A program made the position numbers and the translations under genes. The notes below the pieces were generated by a model. It did not search any database and was not told the origin of the DNA. It worked only from the letters and a program-made list of their open reading frames with translations. Positions 43,856 to 50,505 of a DNA stretch of 50,505 nt are shown in pieces. Within the stretch, counting starts at the first letter, position 1. Every line of letters begins with the position of its first letter. Source of the DNA: Ruminococcus sp. (GTDB taxonomy: Bacteria; Bacillota; Clostridia; Oscillospirales; Ruminococcaceae); contig NZ_JAILNU010000104.1 in assembly GCF_024691275.1 (NCBI RefSeq), positions 1-50,505 on the forward strand, written 5' to 3'.

Positions 43856-46273
43856 ATGAAAAAAACAGCAGCACTTTTAGCAGCCTGTGTCGTATCGGGC
43901 TGCGCGGTAACTGCTCCGATGAGCAGGATACCTGAGAACACGGCAAATGCGGCAGGCGGCTATGATATGAACATCACAGTCGATATGAAAGGCGAGCGCA
44001 AGGAGATCTCTCCGCTCATTTATGGCGTGAACTCATATACAGCAAAGCTCAAGGACGTAAAGGCAACGGCTGTACGTCAGGGCGGAAACAGAATGACAGC
44101 GTACAACTGGGAGACAAACGCTTCAAACGCAGGTTCCGACTGGAAATACAGCTCAGACGACAATCTTTCATCATCTGATGATCCTGCTGACTGTGTACAG
44201 CAGCTTTCAAAGGACGCAGCAAAGTACGGAGTAAACTACAAGCTCACCACGATTCAGCTTGCAGGCTATGTTTCGGCAGATAAGAAGGGCACAGTCACAG
44301 AGGAGGAAAAGGCACCTTCCGATCGCTGGAACAAGGTAGTACTCACAAAGGGTTCGGCATTTGACGAAACACCGAACCTCACAGACGGTGTAGTATACAT
44401 GGACGAGTATGTGAACTACATCATCAAAAAGCTTGGCGATTCGCAGTCCGCAACAGGTATACAGGGCTACAGCCTTGACAACGAGCCTGTTCTCTGGAAC
44501 GATACTCACAGCAGAATGCACCCCGAGCCTGTAACCATTGAGGAGCTGAGCAAAAAGTCTATCGAGATGGCAAAGGCAGTAAAGAAGCTTGATCCAAAGG
44601 CTGAGGTATTCGGACCGGCACTGTACGGATACACAGCTTACGATCACCTTGATGACGACGCTCAGCATGACGAGTGGGAGAAGGTTAAGGCAAAGAACAA
44701 CTACCACTGGTATCTTGACAGCTATCTTGATGATATGCACAAGGCATCTGAGGAGTGCGGCACAAGGCTTCTTGATGTACTTGATATCCACTATTACTCC
44801 GAGTCTGCAAGAAAGGGCATAGAGGACAGATTACAGTCGGTTCGTACACTGTATGAAGAAGGATTCTCCGAAAACAGCTGGATCGGTGAGTATTGCATGG
44901 AGAACGTACCGATAATTCCGACAATAAAGAAGTCCATCGACAAGTACTATCCGGGCACAAAGCTTGGTATCTCGGAGTACAATTTCGGCGGCGGAGATGA
45001 CGCATCAGGCACTATCGCGCAGGCAGAGGCACTTGGCTGCTATGCGGATCAGGGCGTATACTTCGCAACATTATGGGGAGGCGAGCCATATATACTCGCA
45101 GGCATTGATCTCTACACAAACTATGACGGCAAGGGCGGCAGCTTCGGCGATACGCTTATCCCTGCAAAGACAGAGGACGTATCAAAGTCGAGCACATATG
45201 CAGCTGTAAACGCTGACGATGATTCAAAGGTAACAGTAATGGTGACAAATAAAAACAGAACCATGAGCGAGAATGCTGTTATCGACATCAAGAATTCCGT
45301 CAAGGACTACAAGTCGGCAGCGGTGTATGCTATATACGGCGATACAGAGCAGATAAAGCTTATCGACATCATTAAGGACGTTAAGAATAATCAGGTAAAG
45401 ACAGAGCTTCCGGCGTTCTCGGCAGCAATGGTAGTAGTATCGGAAAAGGCAGATGCTTTCGACGGACTCAAGACATATGAAGAGACAAAGACAGATGTTG
45501 TGACAAAGGAATTCAAGGATATAGAAGCTATGACAAATGACAAGGGCTTTGTAACAGTTCCGATAGAAGACGCAAAGCATCTGTCAAAGATCGTGATAAA
45601 CGGTAAAGTGACATCGAGTGCAGGTTCGAGCTGGGCAACAGCAGGCTGTGCAGTATGTATGAACGCAGTATCCAAGAGCGGAGAAGGCTTCTGGACATAC
45701 AAGGATTTCAGTCTTACGCTTGCAAACGGCACTACAACAGTAAAGTTTGACGGCATACTCACAAAGTCCACAGGTGAGGGCGCTGACAAGGTATCGGAGG
45801 ATCTTGAAGCGACCATTTCCGACGGCAAGGTAGAGCTCCAGAAGTGGTGGGACGCTGCTGAAAAGACAGACGACACTGTATCGCTGAAGTATACAAGCGT
45901 ACAGGTGGTATATGAGTATCCACAGGGCGAAGGTCCTTCCGTTGGCACAACAACTACAACGACATCGAAGACAACAACGACCTCGGCAACAACTACGACA
46001 ACTACAACAAGTGTTCCGGCGGCAAATGTATCATACGGTGATGCAAACTGTGACGGCAGCGTTGACATGGGAGATGTCGTACTTATCATGCAGGCGCTTG
46101 CAAATCCGGATAAGTATGGTCTGAAAGGTTCCGACAAGAATCATATCACAGATAAGGGCACTGCGAATGCAGACTGCTGCAATGTAGGCGACGGCATGAC
46201 AACAAATGACGCACTTGCGATCCAGCAGTATCTGCTCAAGCTGGTCAAGGTTCTTCCGACAGAAATGAAGTAA
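43856..46273 (+). CDS. Cellulosomal GH44 endoglucanase with CBM-like module and dockerin
   Basis: An 805-residue secreted enzyme. After a signal peptide (about 1-33) comes a GH44 catalytic domain (about 35-540). Glu210 in 'LDNEPVLWNDTHSRMHPEP' is the acid/base and Glu374 in 'GISEYNFGG' the nucleophile. Then comes a beta-rich module (about 560-690), perhaps CBM76 as known from an R. flavefaciens GH44 protein, a Thr-rich linker, and a C-terminal type I dockerin ('GDANCDGSVDMGDVVLIMQAL' and 'NVGDGMTTNDALAIQQYLL') with a long insert between the repeats. It cuts beta-1,4-glucan and xyloglucan within the cellulosome. Ribosome site CAGGAGG. Confidence 0.93.
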   Translation: MKKTAALLAACVVSGCAVTAPMSRIPENTANAAGGYDMNITVDMKGERKEISPLIYGVNSYTAKLKDVKATAVRQGGNRMTAYNWETNASNAGSDWKYSSDDNLSSSDDPADCVQQLSKDAAKYGVNYKLTTIQLAGYVSADKKGTVTEEEKAPSDRWNKVVLTKGSAFDETPNLTDGVVYMDEYVNYIIKKLGDSQSATGIQGYSLDNEPVLWNDTHSRMHPEPVTIEELSKKSIEMAKAVKKLDPKAEVFGPALYGYTAYDHLDDDAQHDEWEKVKAKNNYHWYLDSYLDDMHKASEECGTRLLDVLDIHYYSESARKGIEDRLQSVRTLYEEGFSENSWIGEYCMENVPIIPTIKKSIDKYYPGTKLGISEYNFGGGDDASGTIAQAEALGCYADQGVYFATLWGGEPYILAGIDLYTNYDGKGGSFGDTLIPAKTEDVSKSSTYAAVNADDDSKVTVMVTNKNRTMSENAVIDIKNSVKDYKSAAVYAIYGDTEQIKLIDIIKDVKNNQVKTELPAFSAAMVVVSEKADAFDGLKTYEETKTDVVTKEFKDIEAMTNDKGFVTVPIEDAKHLSKIVINGKVTSSAGSSWATAGCAVCMNAVSKSGEGFWTYKDFSLTLANGTTTVKFDGILTKSTGEGADKVSEDLEATISDGKVELQKWWDAAEKTDDTVSLKYTSVQVVYEYPQGEGPSVGTTTTTTSKTTTTSATTTTTTTSVPAANVSYGDANCDGSVDMGDVVLIMQALANPDKYGLKGSDKNHITDKGTANADCCNVGDGMTTNDALAIQQYLLKLVKVLPTEMK

Positions 46274-46316
46274 AGGAATAGGTTCCCTCTTATCCCTTTA
46301 TATATCCCTCTCTTTC

Positions 46317-46348
46317 AAAAAAGGACTTCCGAGGCGGAGGTCCTTTTT
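46317..46348 (+). terminator. Intrinsic terminator after the GH44 gene
   Basis: A 14-bp stem (46317-46330 with 46334-46347, one G-T pair) carries its own A and T runs. Confidence 0.8.
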
Positions 46349-46356
46349 AAATTAAA

Positions 46357-46378
46357 AAAGCTCCCGAAAGGGAGCTTT
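46357..46378 (-). terminator. Intrinsic terminator of the diguanylate cyclase gene
   Basis: AAAGCTCCC and GGGAGCTTT with a four-base loop, then TTTAATTT on the minus strand, just beyond the stop at 46383. Confidence 0.8.
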
Positions 46379-46382
46379 GAGA

Positions 46383-47495
46383 TCAGTCTGTGGACTCTGT
46401 GTGGTTTTTTCCGTTATTTTTTCCTTTATACAAGCGTTTATCAGCATGAGTGATAACGCTGTCAATCTTATCTGTAGGGATACCCTCGCTTACGCCGAAA
46501 GTCATAGTAACGCCGAACATACAGTCATCAATTTCAAAAGTATGGGCTCTGAGGGACTTGTGAATCTTTTCGGTAAAAGCCACACCCTCATCGACGTTTG
46601 ATTCGGGAATGATGAACAGGAATTCCTCACCGCCCCATCGTGCAGCGTAACCGCCGTCGGGGATAGTACTGATGAGCAGATTTGAGATATAAACGAGCAC
46701 CTTATCACCGGTATCGTGTCCGTAAGTATCGTTTATTTTCTTGAAGTTGTCGATATCTCCGATGCCGATGACGTATTTGCTTTGAGGAGTAGCGCTGTTT
46801 CTGCGTATAGCCCTGATGTTCTCATTCATGGCACGTCGGTTGTAGAGATTCGTGAGCGGGTCGATGGAGGCGAGCTTTTTGAAGGTCTCGCGCTGATCAA
46901 TGAGCTGGAACTCCATGAATTCACGGTGGAGCATATAAGCTATGGACGTGAACGCAAGAACAAAAGAGGCGATAAAAATGTTTGCCATATGTAAAGCCTT
47001 CATAAAGCTTTCGTCATCAAAATGATATTTGAAGTTGCTTTCATCGACGAGGTGTATTTTAAGGTGGATATAAGTGAACATTGCGATGAAAGTCACAATG
47101 AACGGGATATAGAACCTTTGGCTTTGTGTCAGGAACGTTGCGGGAATAAGCAGCAGTATGAACATTGCGAAATCAGGAGTCCAGCCGAGCAGATGAGTAG
47201 CATAAGCGGCGTGGGCGATAATTTCGAGATCGGCTGCATAAAGCAGCAAATTCCGTTCGTTTATCACGAAATTTGTCAGTATAAGAAGAACGATGTATAT
47301 TACGATGCTTGCGATGTTGAAGTACAGCAGCTCCTTTACATGGAGCATCTGGAACATCAGCACGTAAAATATATGAATACACAGGCACCCCGAAAAGCCT
47401 ATGATATAAACCATTTTTTCGTGTGTTTTGTCAAAGAGCTGCTGGTGATCTGCAACGAAATCACGCAATATTTCGGAGCTCTTTCGGAAACCCAT
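46383..47495 (-). CDS. Membrane-bound diguanylate cyclase (GGDEF)
   Basis: About 370 residues. Six predicted membrane helices (about 30-205) form an N-terminal sensor region. A GGDEF domain follows, with 'LASIDPLTNLYNRRAMNE' and the active-site motif 'RWGGEEF', an intact variant. It should make c-di-GMP from GTP. No EAL partner or receptor lies nearby. I prefer the ATG at 47495, preceded by AAGGGAAGTG; the frame is also open to an ATG at 47516 with no ribosome site. Confidence 0.9.
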   Translation of the reverse strand: MGFRKSSEILRDFVADHQQLFDKTHEKMVYIIGFSGCLCIHIFYVLMFQMLHVKELLYFNIASIVIYIVLLILTNFVINERNLLLYAADLEIIAHAAYATHLLGWTPDFAMFILLLIPATFLTQSQRFYIPFIVTFIAMFTYIHLKIHLVDESNFKYHFDDESFMKALHMANIFIASFVLAFTSIAYMLHREFMEFQLIDQRETFKKLASIDPLTNLYNRRAMNENIRAIRRNSATPQSKYVIGIGDIDNFKKINDTYGHDTGDKVLVYISNLLISTIPDGGYAARWGGEEFLFIIPESNVDEGVAFTEKIHKSLRAHTFEIDDCMFGVTMTFGVSEGIPTDKIDSVITHADKRLYKGKNNGKNHTESTD

Positions 47496-47664
47496 AGACA
47501 CATCACTTCCCTTCATTATATAAGAAATAAGCTTGATGTCAATGTTACATACAATATATTATATATCAGATCGGCAATGATTGCAATAAACAAATTGTTA
47601 AGAATATGCGAAGAATGTATACTTTTTACCAAAAAGGCGGAAAAGCTTACGGGAGTGAGAAATA

Positions 47665-48129
47665 TTAATTATGAGCTGGATTTTCGGAAATATATTTGTC
47701 AAGGATCTCTGCGGCAGTTCTGACGAATTTTACGCAGGGTCTGACTTTGTAGTACTGTTCGGTGCGCTTGTCGGGTTCTGGAGTGCTTGTGACCTTCAGA
47801 CCGCTGAGAAGCTCACGGCAGATGATAGAATCGTGTTTTTCCTTGAACTGAGAAGCGAGCAGCTGGATACGCTTATAGTGCTCTGTCTTATCCTCGTGGG
47901 ACGAGTCCTCCGCAGGGCCGTATAATATACCGGCGATCATGAACATAGCGGAGCAGGTGCCGCACACTTCGCGCATACGTCCCATACCGCCGCCGAATGA
48001 AGAGGAAAGTCTGATAGCGAGTTCTCTGTCAAGACCTGTAACGTCAGAAAATGCGGCAAGAACTGCCTGAGCGCAGTTCAGCCCGTCTGCGAAAAGCTGA
48101 CAGGCAGTGTCAGCGTGATTATGATCCAT
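47665..48129 (-). CDS. C_GCAxxG_C_C family probable redox protein
   Basis: A 154-residue protein with the family signature: Cys10, then 'GLNCAQAVLAAF' (GCAxxG-like, here NCAQAV), 'REVCGTCSAMFMIAG' and two later cysteines ('ICRELL', 'RPCVKF'). The family is widespread in anaerobes and is thought to bind a metal or Fe-S centre and carry redox equivalents; no reaction is established. Ribosome site AGAGG. It is divergent from the NifU-like gene at 48345. Confidence 0.85.
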   Translation of the reverse strand: MDHNHADTACQLFADGLNCAQAVLAAFSDVTGLDRELAIRLSSSFGGGMGRMREVCGTCSAMFMIAGILYGPAEDSSHEDKTEHYKRIQLLASQFKEKHDSIICRELLSGLKVTSTPEPDKRTEQYYKVRPCVKFVRTAAEILDKYISENPAHN

Positions 48130-48258
48130 AAAAATACCTCTTTTTTAGAACTGATGTAAGAAATATTATATAATAAAAACTCCGAAAAATCAAGCCGTAA
48201 TGAAAAATAAGCGCAGATATGAGTTAGATAAGTCTAACAGTAATGATATTACTACCTC

Positions 48259-48287
48259 TTGATTAAAAGCGGAAAATGTTGTATAAT
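48259..48287 (+). promoter_or_regulatory. Promoter of the NifU-like / GGGtGRT pair
   Basis: TTGATT (48259-48264), 17-bp spacer, TATAAT (48282-48287). Confidence 0.75.
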
Positions 48288-48344
48288 GTTAAAGTATGCA
48301 AGGACAGTTATTCGGCTGCCTGAAAACCGAAAGGAGTATTTACA

Positions 48345-49037
48345 ATGATTTATTCGCACGAAGTTGAAACAATGTGCCCTATCGCACAGGGCGTTGCTCA
48401 CGGCGCTGCTCCGATACCTGAGGAAGCAAAGTGGGTCAAGGCTAAGGAGATCAAGGATATTTCCGGATTTACACACGGTATTGGCTGGTGTGCACCACAG
48501 CAGGGTACCTGCAAGCTCACACTCAATGTTAAGGAAGGCGTTATCCAGGAAGCTCTCGTTGAGACTATCGGATGCTCTGGTATGACACATTCTGCTGCTA
48601 TGGCAGCTGAGATCCTCCCTGGCAGAACAATTCTTGAGGCTCTCAACACAGACCTTGTTTGTGACGCTATCAATACAGCAATGAGAGAACTCTTCCTCCA
48701 GATCGTATACGGACGTTCACAGTCTGCATTCTCTGAGGGCGGTCTTGTTATCGGTGCAGGTCTTGAGGACCTTGGAAAGGGACTCCGTTCACAGATCGGT
48801 ACAACATACGGTACACTCAAGAAGGGTCCACGTTACCTCGAACTCACAGACGGCTATATCACAGGTCTTGCTCTTAACGAGGACGACGAGATCATCGGCT
48901 ACAAGTTTATCAACTTTGGTAAGATGATGGACTTTATCAAGGCTGGCGATGATGCAAACACAGCATTCCAGAAGGCTCAGGGCCAGTACGGCAGAGTTGA
49001 CGATGCTGTAAAGATCGTTGATCCAAGAAAAGACTAA
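48345..49037 (+). CDS. NifU/IscU-like iron-sulfur scaffold-type protein
   Basis: A 230-residue protein. The central part follows the IscU/NifU N-terminal fold: 'VETIGCSGMTHSAAMAAEILPGRTILEAL' parallels IscU 'GCGxAIASSSMATEWxxGKxLxEA'. Cysteines at 11, 49, 56, 77 and 105 could bind a cluster or metal. It is longer than IscU and has its own C-terminal extension. It always seems to travel with the GGGtGRT protein that follows 14 bases later; both have near-perfect ribosome sites and a strong promoter, suggesting high expression. A general IscU role is unlikely; a dedicated scaffold for its partner is my inference. Confidence 0.75.
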   Translation: MIYSHEVETMCPIAQGVAHGAAPIPEEAKWVKAKEIKDISGFTHGIGWCAPQQGTCKLTLNVKEGVIQEALVETIGCSGMTHSAAMAAEILPGRTILEALNTDLVCDAINTAMRELFLQIVYGRSQSAFSEGGLVIGAGLEDLGKGLRSQIGTTYGTLKKGPRYLELTDGYITGLALNEDDEIIGYKFINFGKMMDFIKAGDDANTAFQKAQGQYGRVDDAVKIVDPRKD

Positions 49038-49051
49038 GGAGGACTTGTAAA

Positions 49052-50053
49052 ATGGCTTTATTTGAATCATATGAGAGACGTGAGAAGCAGATTCTCGCTG
49101 TTCTTAAAGAATACGGCATCAACTCTATCGAGGAGTGTGCTGATGTATGCAAGGCTAAGGGTCTTGATATCTACAAGATGGTTGAAGGCATTCAGCCTAT
49201 CTGTTTTGAAAATGCAAAGTGGGCTTACACAGTAGGCTGCGCTATCGCTATAAAGAAGGGCTGCACAAGAGCTGCTGACGCTGCTGCTGCAATCGGTGAA
49301 GGCCTCCAGGCTTTCTGCATCCCCGGTTCTGTTGCTGACAGACGTAAGGTTGGTCTCGGCCACGGTAACCTCGGTAAGATGCTCCTTGAAGAAGATACTG
49401 AGTGCTTCGCATTCCTCGCAGGCCACGAGTCATTCGCAGCTGCTGAGGGCGCTATCAAGATCGCTCTCAACGCAAACAAAGTCCGCGTCAAGCCCCTTAG
49501 AGTTATACTCAACGGTCTCGGCAAAGACGCTGCCATGATCATCTCCAGGATCAACGGATTCACCTATGTTCAGACAGCTTTTGATCCTTACACAGAATCT
49601 GTTACGATCGTAAAAGAAACTCCTTATTCAAAAGGCCCGAGAGCAGCTGTAAGGTGCTACGGCGCTGACAACGTTCCCGAGGGCGTTGCTATTATGAAGA
49701 TGGAGAACGTAGGCGTTTCGATCACAGGAAACTCCACAAACCCGACAAGGTTCCAGCATCCTGTTGCAGGCACTTATAAAAAGTGGTGCGTCGAGAACGG
49801 CGTCAAGTACTTCTCAGTTGCATCCGGCGGCGGCACGGGCAGAACACTTCACCCGGACAACATGGCTGCAGGACCTTCCTCCTACGGTATGACCGACACA
49901 ATGGGCAGGATGCACAGTGACGCTCAGTTCGCAGGTTCTTCTTCAGTTCCGGCTCACGTCGAGATGATGGGTCTCATCGGCGCTGGAAACAACCCGATGG
50001 TCGGTATGACAGTTGCTTGCGCAGTTGCTGTTGAAGAGGCTATGAAGAAATAA
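49052..50053 (+). CDS. GGGtGRT protein, function unknown
   Basis: A 333-residue protein named for its signature Gly-Gly-Gly-Thr-Gly-Arg-Thr, here at residues 259-265 ('SVASGGGTGRTLHPDNMAA'). A helical N-terminus is followed by an Ala-rich region with several cysteines ('YTVGCAIAIKKGCTRAADAAAAIGEGLQAFCIPG') and a Gly/His-rich stretch ('VGLGHGNLGKMLLEED'). The Gly-rich signature looks like a phosphate or nucleotide-binding loop, but no known fold is evident. It is coupled to the NifU-like gene. Its reaction is unknown; a role needing an Fe-S cluster or other metal is suggested only by its partner. Confidence 0.8.
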   Translation: MALFESYERREKQILAVLKEYGINSIEECADVCKAKGLDIYKMVEGIQPICFENAKWAYTVGCAIAIKKGCTRAADAAAAIGEGLQAFCIPGSVADRRKVGLGHGNLGKMLLEEDTECFAFLAGHESFAAAEGAIKIALNANKVRVKPLRVILNGLGKDAAMIISRINGFTYVQTAFDPYTESVTIVKETPYSKGPRAAVRCYGADNVPEGVAIMKMENVGVSITGNSTNPTRFQHPVAGTYKKWCVENGVKYFSVASGGGTGRTLHPDNMAAGPSSYGMTDTMGRMHSDAQFAGSSSVPAHVEMMGLIGAGNNPMVGMTVACAVAVEEAMKK

Positions 50054-50104
50054 GCTTTAAGTTAAAGTGTCAGGCGGTTTTTGAACGGCCCGAATTTTAA
50101 TGAT

Positions 50105-50150
50105 AAGCGCACGTCGTTTCGATTAAGAGAAATGGCGTGCGCTTCTTTTT
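50105..50150 (+). terminator. Intrinsic terminator after the GGGtGRT gene
   Basis: AAGCGCACG (50105-50113) and CGTGCGCTT (50136-50144) flank a long loop and are followed by CTTTTT. Confidence 0.75.
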
Positions 50151-50261
50151 GACGGTGAGAAAGCGTTGTTTATCTGACTTAACAGAAACTTCCTTACAGC
50201 GGCGAAGCTATAAAGGGGCAATTGTTATTGGTCTGCCTCGCATGCGGAACTGTGCTGAATA

Positions 50262-50287
50262 TAAAAAAGGCCGGATCGACCGGCCTT
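50262..50287 (-). terminator. Intrinsic terminator of the partial gene at the window end
   Basis: AAGGCCGG and CCGGCCTT with a five-base loop, then six T on the minus strand. Confidence 0.8.
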
Positions 50288-50317
50288 GCTTACAGTTGGC
50301 AGATTGATCGGCATTGA

Positions 50318-50505
50318 TCAATATCCGCGCTGCTTCTGTTTAATGCTTTCGATGATGTCCCTGTGTCTCTTCACATAGATGAAGTTCAGTATCACGAAGA
50401 TGAGGGCGATATCGTTGAATATAGCGGCAAACACGATCATTCCGATCGAGCCGGCTCTTGCTCTCGACATCTCAATGTCACGGTCAGCTGTGCTGATGTA
50501 GTTAT
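50318..50505 (-). CDS. C-terminal part of a small membrane protein (cut by window end)
   Basis: An open frame enters from the right edge and stops at TGA 50320-50318, giving 62 residues. It has one or two hydrophobic segments ('SIGMIVFAAIFNDIALIFVI' onward), preceded by 'DRDIEMSRARAG' and ending in a basic tail ('VKRHRDIIESIKQKQRGY'). The terminator 30 bp beyond supports it as a real gene end. Family not recognised. Confidence 0.6.
   Translation of the reverse strand, partial: NYISTADRDIEMSRARAGSIGMIVFAAIFNDIALIFVILNFIYVKRHRDIIESIKQKQRGY

Noticed and set aside
45940..46015. ACA-rich repeat near the GH44 end as a possible CRISPR or satellite
   Set aside because: It is the codon repeat of a Thr-rich linker inside the gene, with no spacers.
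45391..46137. 248-codon antisense frame over the GH44 3' part
   Set aside because: Shadow produced by the Thr-rich linker and codon bias of the sense gene.

Overview
The window looks like a chromosomal segment of a cellulolytic Ruminococcus, closest in style to R. flavefaciens. Two secreted glycan-degrading enzymes carry type I dockerins with Thr-rich linkers. One is a GH44 endoglucanase whose dockerin has the long inter-repeat insert I associate with R. flavefaciens. A type III glutamine synthetase, low-GC sigma-A promoters and strong AGGAGG ribosome sites fit the same group. No rRNA, tRNA, CRISPR array, insertion sequence or prophage was seen.

Layout. 1-3.8 kb: AraC-type regulator, then a DUF6110 protein and a metal P-type ATPase. 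4.1-8.3 kb: a NitT/TauT-type lipoprotein followed by a nitrogenase-like NifD/NifK pair with no NifH, NifB, permease or ABC ATPase in the window. 8.5-10.2 kb: a cellulosomal CE1 esterase. 10.2-12.8 kb: McrB plus an McrC that ends before its nuclease domain. 13.2-16.7 kb: an FtsX/MacB-type ABC exporter. 17.0-21.1 kb: a LysR regulator with metE-metF. 21.2-32.7 kb, minus strand: a seven-gene nitrogen operon gltB-gltD-glnA-like-ANTAR regulator-purF-GNAT-asnB. 33.1-38.7 kb, plus strand and divergent: an Amt-PII fusion, pyrG and glutamine synthetase III. 39-50.5 kb: nitroreductase, metallophosphoesterase, metY with a Cys-ending leader peptide, an Xre regulator, GH44, a diguanylate cyclase, a C_GCAxxG_C_C protein, a NifU-like scaffold with a GGGtGRT protein, and a membrane protein cut by the window end.

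The most striking result is regulatory. A 17-bp TATAG-N7-CTATA-type palindrome, resembling the MetR/MtaR MET-box, lies upstream of metE and of metY. Weaker copies lie upstream of the lipoprotein gene and of the nifD-like gene. In all four promoters the site ends exactly 45 nt before the -10 hexamer. This ties the nitrogenase-like pair to methionine and sulfur supply rather than to nitrogen fixation. The working hypothesis is an organosulfur salvage system like methylthio-alkane reductase: the lipoprotein captures a sulfur compound, the NifDK-like enzyme reduces it to a thiol, and MetY (with MetE/MetF as the other route) makes methionine under the LysR protein.

The nitrogen half is also heavily regulated. 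gltB and amt each have a strong promoter followed by an intrinsic terminator inside the leader, and an RNA-binding ANTAR regulator with a degenerate receiver sits in the gltB operon. The Amt-fused PII domain lacks the modifiable Tyr51.
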